This document shows, piece by piece, positions 15,271-19,527 of a stretch of 19,527 nt of DNA (positions are counted from its first letter, which is position 1; each line of letters opens with the position of its first letter). Location: contig DDFA01000008.1 in assembly GCA_002336975.1 (NCBI GenBank), positions 2,863 to 22,389 on the forward strand. The letters run 5' to 3'. Position numbers and translations under genes: made by a program. Below the pieces are notes generated by a model. The model saw only the letters and a list, made by a program, of their open reading frames with translations. It was not told the origin of the DNA and did no database searches. The DNA is from Phyllobacteriaceae bacterium UBA1940 (GTDB lineage Bacteria > Pseudomonadota > Alphaproteobacteria > Rhizobiales > Rhizobiaceae).

Positions 15271-16428
15271 TCAGGGCCGGCCGTGCAGCCAGGTCTCCAG
15301 CCGCGACAGCGCCATCGCCAGCTCGGCCGGATCGACCGCATAGGAAAATCGCATGTAGCGGTGGCCGTTGGCGACGTCGAAATCGCGGCCGGGCGTCGCC
15401 GCCACCAGGGCTTCGCCGATCATGCGGCGGGCAAACTCCATCGAATCATTGGTGTGCCGGGTGACGTCGCAATAGGCGTAGAACGCGCCGTCCATCGGCG
15501 CCGCCAGCGGCAGGCCAAGTCGCGGCAGGCGGTCGAGCAGCAGCGCCCGCCCTTCCCTGTATCGGCGCTTGACCAGCTCGAGTTCATCGGTCGCGTCGAA
15601 CGCCGCCGCAGCGGCGACCTGCGACAGTTCGGGCGGCGAGATATAGAGGCTCTGCTGGATGCGCTCGATCGGCCGCACCAGATTTTCAGGCACGACCATC
15701 CAGCCGATGCGCCAGCCGGTCATGCAGTAATATTTCGAGAACGAGTTGATGACGACGACGTCGTCGCCGAACGACAGCGCGGTCACGTCGGGTTCGTCAT
15801 AGGTCAGCCGATGGTATATTTCGTCGGAGATGACCGAGATCCCCATGTCGCGCGCCGCGTCGATGAGGCGGCCGAGCGGTCCGGCGGGAATGACGGCGCC
15901 GGTCGGGTTGGCCGGACTTGCAAACAGCACGCCCTTCAGCTTCCGCTCGGCGTGAACCGCCGCCAGCCTTTCGCCGGTCAGGTAGGGGTCGTCGCCCAAC
16001 TCGATCTCGACAACCTCGACGCCCAGCGCCTTCATGATGTTGCGATAGGCCGGATAGCCGGGCGAGGTGATGGCGACGCGGTCGCCGGCGTCGAACATCG
16101 CCAGGAACGCCAGGTTGAAGCCGGCGGACGATCCGGTGGTCGCAACGATACGGCCGACCGGAACCTCGACGCCGTAATGGTCGCGATAATGTTTCGCGAT
16201 CGCCTCACGCAGCGCCGCAACGCCGAGCGCGTCGGTGTAGCCGATGCGTCCGCGGGCCAGCGCCTGTTCGGCGGCGATCCGCACCGGGCCGGGCGTCGGG
16301 CCGAATGGTTGTCCGACCGCCATGGAGATGACGTCCTTGCCCGAGGCGCGCAGGCGGTTGGCCTGCGCCAGCACGTCCATTGCGTGGAACGGTTCGACGT
16401 CGCTGCGCCTGGAAAGGGAGATGGTCAT
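15271..16428 (-). CDS. PLP-dependent class I/II aminotransferase, substrate unknown
   Basis: The 385-residue fold type I enzyme has the usual length and order of motifs: the cofactor-phosphate loop TTGSSAGFNLAF, the SPGYPAYRN segment, SPANPTG (substrate/PLP asparagine), ISDEIYHRLTYD (aspartate holding the pyridine nitrogen), the Schiff-base lysine K232 in NSFSKYYCMTGWRIGW, and a late arginine in RYMRFSYA for the substrate carboxylate. Such enzymes in Rhizobiales are often called aspartate/aromatic aminotransferases, but the substrate cannot be read here. ATG at 16428 has GAAGAGG four bases upstream. It is divergent from the M48 gene and converges with rne. The protein has no signal peptide, so it is cytoplasmic. 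Confidence 0.9.
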   Translation of the reverse strand: MTISLSRRSDVEPFHAMDVLAQANRLRASGKDVISMAVGQPFGPTPGPVRIAAEQALARGRIGYTDALGVAALREAIAKHYRDHYGVEVPVGRIVATTGSSAGFNLAFLAMFDAGDRVAITSPGYPAYRNIMKALGVEVVEIELGDDPYLTGERLAAVHAERKLKGVLFASPANPTGAVIPAGPLGRLIDAARDMGISVISDEIYHRLTYDEPDVTALSFGDDVVVINSFSKYYCMTGWRIGWMVVPENLVRPIERIQQSLYISPPELSQVAAAAAFDATDELELVKRRYREGRALLLDRLPRLGLPLAAPMDGAFYAYCDVTRHTNDSMEFARRMIGEALVAATPGRDFDVANGHRYMRFSYAVDPAELAMALSRLETWLHGRP

Positions 16429-16474
16429 GCGGCCTCTTCAACTGGTTTGGCCGCACAAATGCCGGATTGGTGTG

Positions 16475-16490
16475 ACGATCACAAGATCGT
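16475..16490. repeat. Inverted repeat in the aminotransferase/M48 divergent promoter region
   Basis: ACGATC-ACAA-GATCGT is a perfect 6-bp inverted repeat in the 117-base divergent gap 16429-16545, extendable by wobble and GGT/ACC outer pairs. The overlapping TGTGA-CGA-TCACA (16471-16483) is a second dyad. It could be an operator for a dimeric regulator serving one or both genes, or a leader hairpin. No strong promoter boxes could be assigned. Confidence 0.35.
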
Positions 16491-16545
16491 TGACCACGCC
16501 GCAGAGCTTTCCAACGCGTTGCTGCTGCTCTAGGGATCCTGCGTC

Positions 16546-17952
16546 ATGAAACTGTTCCCGAAAATGCCGGTCATCGCCGCGGTTGCAGCGCGAATCGCGC
16601 TTGCGACGGCGCTTGCGGTCCCCGCCCAGGTCTCGACGATCGCCCCGGCGGCGGCGCAGGAGCGGGTGTCGCTGGTGCGCGACGCCGAGATCGAGGCGCT
16701 GGTGCGCGACTACGCGCGCCCCATCTTCAAAGCGGCGGGACTGTCTAAATCCGGCATCGAGATCATTCTCGTCAACGACCCCAGCTTCAACGCCTTCGTC
16801 GCGGGCCGGCGGATGTTCATCAACACCGGCGCGCTGATGACGGCGGAAACGCCCAACGAGATCATCGGCGTCATCGCCCACGAGGCGGGGCACATCGCCG
16901 GCGGCCACCAGGAACGGCTGCGCGACCAGCTGGCGCGCGCCCAGACCATGGCGATCGTCGCGTCGCTGCTCGGCATCGGCGCAACCGTGGCGGGCGCGGC
17001 GACCGGAAGCCGGGAAGCCGCCCAGGCCGGAACAGGCATCGCGCTTGGCGGCGCCGAAGTCGCCCGGCGCAGCCTGCTCTCCTATCAGCGGACCGAAGAG
17101 ACGACGGCCGACATCGCCGCGCTGCAATATCTCAACGCGACCGGCCAGTCGGCCCAGGGCATGCTGAAGACCTTCCAGCGATTCGCCAGCGCGCTGGCGC
17201 TGACCGGGACGCGCGTCGACCCCTACCAGATCAGCCATCCGATGCCGCGCGACCGCATCGCCAACCTGACCGAAACAGCGCAGAAGAGCCAAAACTTCGA
17301 CAAGAAGGACCCGGCGGCGCTGCAATTGCGCCATGACATGATGCGCGCCAAGATCGCCGCCTTCACCGGCGACCAGGGTGCGACGTCGCGGATGTTCCGC
17401 GGCAATTCCAGCCCCCTGCCCGGACAGTATGGCGATGCGATTTCGACCTATCTGTACGGCAACCCGGCGACCGCGCTGAAAAAGGCCGACGCGCTGTTGA
17501 AGACGCAGCCGCAAAACCCCTATTTCATGGAGCTGCGCGGCGATGTGCTGATGAAGGCCAACAAGCCGCGCGACGCGGCCGAGGCCTACGCCAGGGCGGT
17601 CAAGGCCGATCCGGCGAAATCCGGCATCATCCAGATCGGCTACGGCAAGGCGCTGCTGGCGGCCGGCGACCAGAAATCGGTCGAGGCCGCGGTGCTGGCG
17701 CTGAAAAAGGGAATCGACCGCGACCGCGAGAACCCCGACGCCTATATGCCGCTGTCGCAGGCCTACGGCCGGCTCGGCCAGATCGGCGAGGCGGAACTGG
17801 CGGCGGCCGAGGGCAATTATTACAGTGGAAACTATCTTGACGCCAAAGTGTTCGCGGCGAGAGCGCAGCAGAAACTGAAGAGCGGCTCGCCGGGCTGGGT
17901 GCGCGCCCAGGACATCATCAACTACAAAGACACGTCGAAGCGCCGCAAATAG
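16546..17952 (+). CDS. BepA-like periplasmic M48 metallopeptidase with TPR domain
   Basis: The 468-residue product begins with a signal peptide (about 1-37, cleavage near APAAA-QE). The zinc peptidase domain has H112-E113-xx-H116 (GVIAHEAGHIAGGH) and the third ligand E185 in EETTAD with D189. The C-terminal half (about 306-455) carries TPR-type helical repeats (NPYFMELRGDVLMKANKPRD, then further repeats). This M48-plus-TPR layout matches E. coli BepA (YfgC), which degrades or assists misassembled outer-membrane proteins such as LptD and BamA; that role is inferred here. ATG at 16546 has AGGGA nine bases upstream. The DsbA-like gene follows 28 bases later and is probably cotranscribed, which fits a shared job in periplasmic protein quality control. 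Confidence 0.9.
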   Translation: MKLFPKMPVIAAVAARIALATALAVPAQVSTIAPAAAQERVSLVRDAEIEALVRDYARPIFKAAGLSKSGIEIILVNDPSFNAFVAGRRMFINTGALMTAETPNEIIGVIAHEAGHIAGGHQERLRDQLARAQTMAIVASLLGIGATVAGAATGSREAAQAGTGIALGGAEVARRSLLSYQRTEETTADIAALQYLNATGQSAQGMLKTFQRFASALALTGTRVDPYQISHPMPRDRIANLTETAQKSQNFDKKDPAALQLRHDMMRAKIAAFTGDQGATSRMFRGNSSPLPGQYGDAISTYLYGNPATALKKADALLKTQPQNPYFMELRGDVLMKANKPRDAAEAYARAVKADPAKSGIIQIGYGKALLAAGDQKSVEAAVLALKKGIDRDRENPDAYMPLSQAYGRLGQIGEAELAAAEGNYYSGNYLDAKVFAARAQQKLKSGSPGWVRAQDIINYKDTSKRRK

Positions 17953-17980
17953 CGCCGTACGGGTGAAAGGCAAAAGTCTC

Positions 17981-18772
17981 ATGAGCAAGTCAATCGGCAT
18001 CGCGGCGGCGGGTCTCGCGATTGCGGCGGCGATGTTGGCCGGCGGCTACTATGCCGGACGCAACTCGGAGGCGGCCGCCATGGCGGAGCCGGCCGGCGTC
18101 AAGGATCGGGCGGCAATCGAAACGATCGTGCGCGAATATCTGGTCACCAACCCCGACGTGATCGTCGAGGCCCAGACCGCTCTCGAAGAACAACAGGACG
18201 CGCGCAAGCGCGAGGCCGCGCAGGAAGCCATCGCCATGGCGCGCGATCAGATCTTTGATCTGGCGAGCGACGGCGTCGTCGGCAACCCGACGGGAGATAT
18301 CACCCTGGTCGAGTTCTACGACTACAATTGCGGCTACTGCAAACGCGCCTTTCCCGACGTCACCGCACTGATCGCCGACAATCCCGACCTGCGGATCGTG
18401 CTGAAGGAATTTCCGATCCTCGGACCGGATTCGCAGCGCGCCCACCAGGTGTCGCTGGCGTTCCAGCGGCTGAACCCCGACCGATGGATGGAGTTTCACG
18501 ACAAGCTGATGGGGGCGTCTGGTCGCGCGTCGGAACAGACGGCGATGGCGCTGGCGGTGACGCTTGGCGGCGACGAGGCGGCGCTGCGCAAGGAGATGGA
18601 AAACCCCGACATCGCCGCGCAGGTCCGCGTCACCTACGATCTGGCGGACCGGCTCAACATCACTGGCACGCCGTCATTTGTCATCGGCGACCAGGTGGTG
18701 TTCGGCGCGGTCGGCAAGGATGCGCTGCAGCAGAAAATCACCGAAACCCGCGAACAACAGAGCGGCAGCTGA
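17981..18772 (+). CDS. DsbA-family thiol:disulfide oxidoreductase (Com1/BdbD-like)
   Basis: The 263-residue product has an N-terminal membrane/signal segment (about 4-26) followed by a linker helix and a thioredoxin-fold DsbA domain. The active site is C117-G-Y-C120 in FYDYNCGYCKRAFP, and the cis-proline loop is T230-P231 in GTPSFVIG, as needed for a working oxidoreductase or isomerase. ATG at 17981 is preferred because AAAGG (17966-17970) lies ten bases before it; a GTG at 17963 in the same frame would add six residues (MKGKSL) and has no good ribosome-binding site. It sits just after the M48 gene. Whether it acts as oxidase, isomerase or on a particular client cannot be told from sequence. 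Confidence 0.9.
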   Translation: MSKSIGIAAAGLAIAAAMLAGGYYAGRNSEAAAMAEPAGVKDRAAIETIVREYLVTNPDVIVEAQTALEEQQDARKREAAQEAIAMARDQIFDLASDGVVGNPTGDITLVEFYDYNCGYCKRAFPDVTALIADNPDLRIVLKEFPILGPDSQRAHQVSLAFQRLNPDRWMEFHDKLMGASGRASEQTAMALAVTLGGDEAALRKEMENPDIAAQVRVTYDLADRLNITGTPSFVIGDQVVFGAVGKDALQQKITETREQQSGS

Positions 18773-18864
18773 CGCCACAGGCTGATATGCGGTGGATTAA
18801 GTTGCGGCGCGACAGGCCTTGCGCCTGCCGCCCCTTTCCCGCTAAGGCCACCGCATCTATAGCA

Positions 18865-18883
18865 AACGGTCTGACTGACCGTT
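18865..18883. promoter_or_regulatory. Inverted repeat (possible operator) before aroQ
   Basis: AACGGTCTGACTGACCGTT is a perfect 7-bp inverted repeat with a 5-base spacer, 16 bases before the aroQ start and 5 bases after a TATAGC -10-like box (18859 region). GGTC/GACC dyads of this size are typical of TetR-family operators (general knowledge). If read in RNA it would instead form a small hairpin just before the ribosome-binding region. Confidence 0.4.
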
Positions 18884-18899
18884 CAACAAACGATTCCGG

Positions 18900-19337
18900 A
18901 TGACGAAACTCGTCTACGTTCTCAACGGCCCCAACCTGAACATGCTCGGCGTTCGCGAGCCTGGTATTTATGGCGGCAAGACGCTCGACATGATCGCCGA
19001 CGACTGCCGTCAGGCCGCGGGTCCGCTCGGGCTTGAGGTCGAGTTTCGCCAGTCGAACCACGAGGGCGCGCTGGTCGACTGGATCCAGGAGGCCGGGGCC
19101 AAGGCCAGGGGGCTGGTGATCAATCCAGGCGCCTATGGCCACACCTCGATCGCCCTGCACGACGCGATCCGGGCGGTGCAGCCGCTGCCGGTGGCGGAGG
19201 TGCATCTCTCCAATATTCACGCACGCGAGGAGTTTCGCCACAAGACGATGATCGCGCCGGTCGCGACCGGCATGATCTGCGGCTTTGGCCCCCTCGGATA
19301 CACACTCGCGCTCCAGGCGCTCGCCGCGCGCATCTGA
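18900..19337 (+). CDS. aroQ: Type II 3-dehydroquinate dehydratase
   Basis: The enzyme catalyses the third step of the shikimate pathway, 3-dehydroquinate to 3-dehydroshikimate, as a dodecamer in the cytoplasm. At 145 residues it has the normal type II length. Family motifs are [19 protein letters not shown] with catalytic Y24, [10 protein letters not shown] with N75 and H81, and [15 protein letters not shown] with catalytic H102. ATG at 18900 is the family start; the ribosome-binding site is weak (GATTCCGG just before it). It lies 127 bases after the DsbA-like gene with an inverted repeat in between, and 18 bases before accB, so it probably leads an aroQ-accB(-accC) unit, an order common in Rhizobiales. 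Confidence 0.97.
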   Translation: MTKLVYVLNGPNLNMLGVREPGIYGGKTLDMIADDCRQAAGPLGLEVEFRQSNHEGALVDWIQEAGAKARGLVINPGAYGHTSIALHDAIRAVQPLPVAEVHLSNIHAREEFRHKTMIAPVATGMICGFGPLGYTLALQALAARI

Positions 19338-19355
19338 CGACAAGGGACATCCGAC

Positions 19356-19527
19356 ATGTCGACCAAGAAATCGGGTATCGACCAGCAACTGATCCGCGAC
19401 CTCGCGGGCATTCTGACCGAGACCAATCTGACCGAGATTGAAGTCGAGCAGGACGATTTGCGCATTCGCGTGTCGCGCCAGGCGCCGGCCGTGCACGCGG
19501 TCGCCGCGGCGCCGGCGGCCGTCATCG
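19356..19527 (+). CDS. accB: Biotin carboxyl carrier protein of acetyl-CoA carboxylase, N-terminal part
   Basis: The first 57 codons are present and the gene continues off the right edge. MSTKKSGIDQQLIRDLAGIL followed by TETNLTEIEVEQDDLRIRVS matches the conserved AccB N terminus, and the Ala/Pro/Val-rich linker then begins. The biotinyl domain with its MKM lysine would lie outside the window. ATG at 19356 has AAGGGA (19342-19347) eight bases upstream and starts 18 bases after aroQ ends, consistent with one transcript. AccB carries biotin for the first step of fatty acid synthesis; accC is expected next. Confidence 0.93.
   Translation, partial: MSTKKSGIDQQLIRDLAGILTETNLTEIEVEQDDLRIRVSRQAPAVHAVAAAPAAVI

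Noticed and set aside
1..19527. Mobile elements, CRISPR arrays, toxin-antitoxin or defence genes
   Set aside because: No transposase, integrase, direct-repeat array or att-like duplication was seen, including at the tRNA genes, and gene content is uniformly core.

Overview
The window is high-G+C chromosomal DNA of an alphaproteobacterium. Gene content and order fit the Rhizobiales, most likely the Phyllobacteriaceae/Mesorhizobium side; that placement is inferred from remembered family resemblance, not from a search. Everything readable is core housekeeping and envelope biology. I see no prophage, insertion sequence, integron, CRISPR array, toxin-antitoxin pair or defence cluster.

Layout. (1) Positions 1-281, minus strand: the 5' part of tRNA-Gly runs off the left edge, preceded by a complete tRNA-Tyr(GUA) and a good sigma70-type promoter. 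(2) 422-1624, plus strand: rlmB (23S rRNA 2'-O-methyltransferase), then an RraB-like gene (RNase E inhibitor family) broken by one frameshift. (3) 1730-5122, minus strand: a giant AsmA/YhdP-like envelope protein. (4) 5363-6589, plus strand: a membrane-anchored M23 peptidase related to polar-growth factors of Rhizobiales. (5) 11743 down to 6623, minus strand: N-acetylmuramoyl-L-alanine amidase, then penicillin-binding protein 1A, then prfB, which carries the classic programmed +1 frameshift and is therefore longer at its N terminus than a simple ORF call gives. (6) 11744-12366: a gene-free stretch of about 620 bases, best explained as the amidase promoter plus the long leader of rne. (7) 12367-15201, plus strand: RNase E with a large charged insertion in its S1 domain and a GWW tail resembling the PNPase-binding peptide of Caulobacter RNase E, closed by a strong terminator. 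(8) 15271-16428, minus strand: a PLP-dependent aminotransferase. (9) 16546-19527, plus strand: BepA-like M48 peptidase, DsbA-like oxidoreductase, aroQ (type II 3-dehydroquinase) and the start of accB.

How the genes work together. RNA metabolism is represented by rlmB, rraB-like, rne, prfB and the tRNAs. Peptidoglycan and envelope assembly is represented by M23, amidase, PBP1A, the AsmA-like protein, BepA-like and DsbA-like. Several envelope genes sit next to each other on alternating strands, which looks like conserved core order rather than a transferred island. The observations most worth checking are the RraB-like frameshift, the prfB recoding site, the RNase E tail and insertion, the long rne leader, and two perfect inverted repeats in promoter regions (before aroQ and between the aminotransferase and M48 genes). 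I did not find convincing evidence for an undescribed system.
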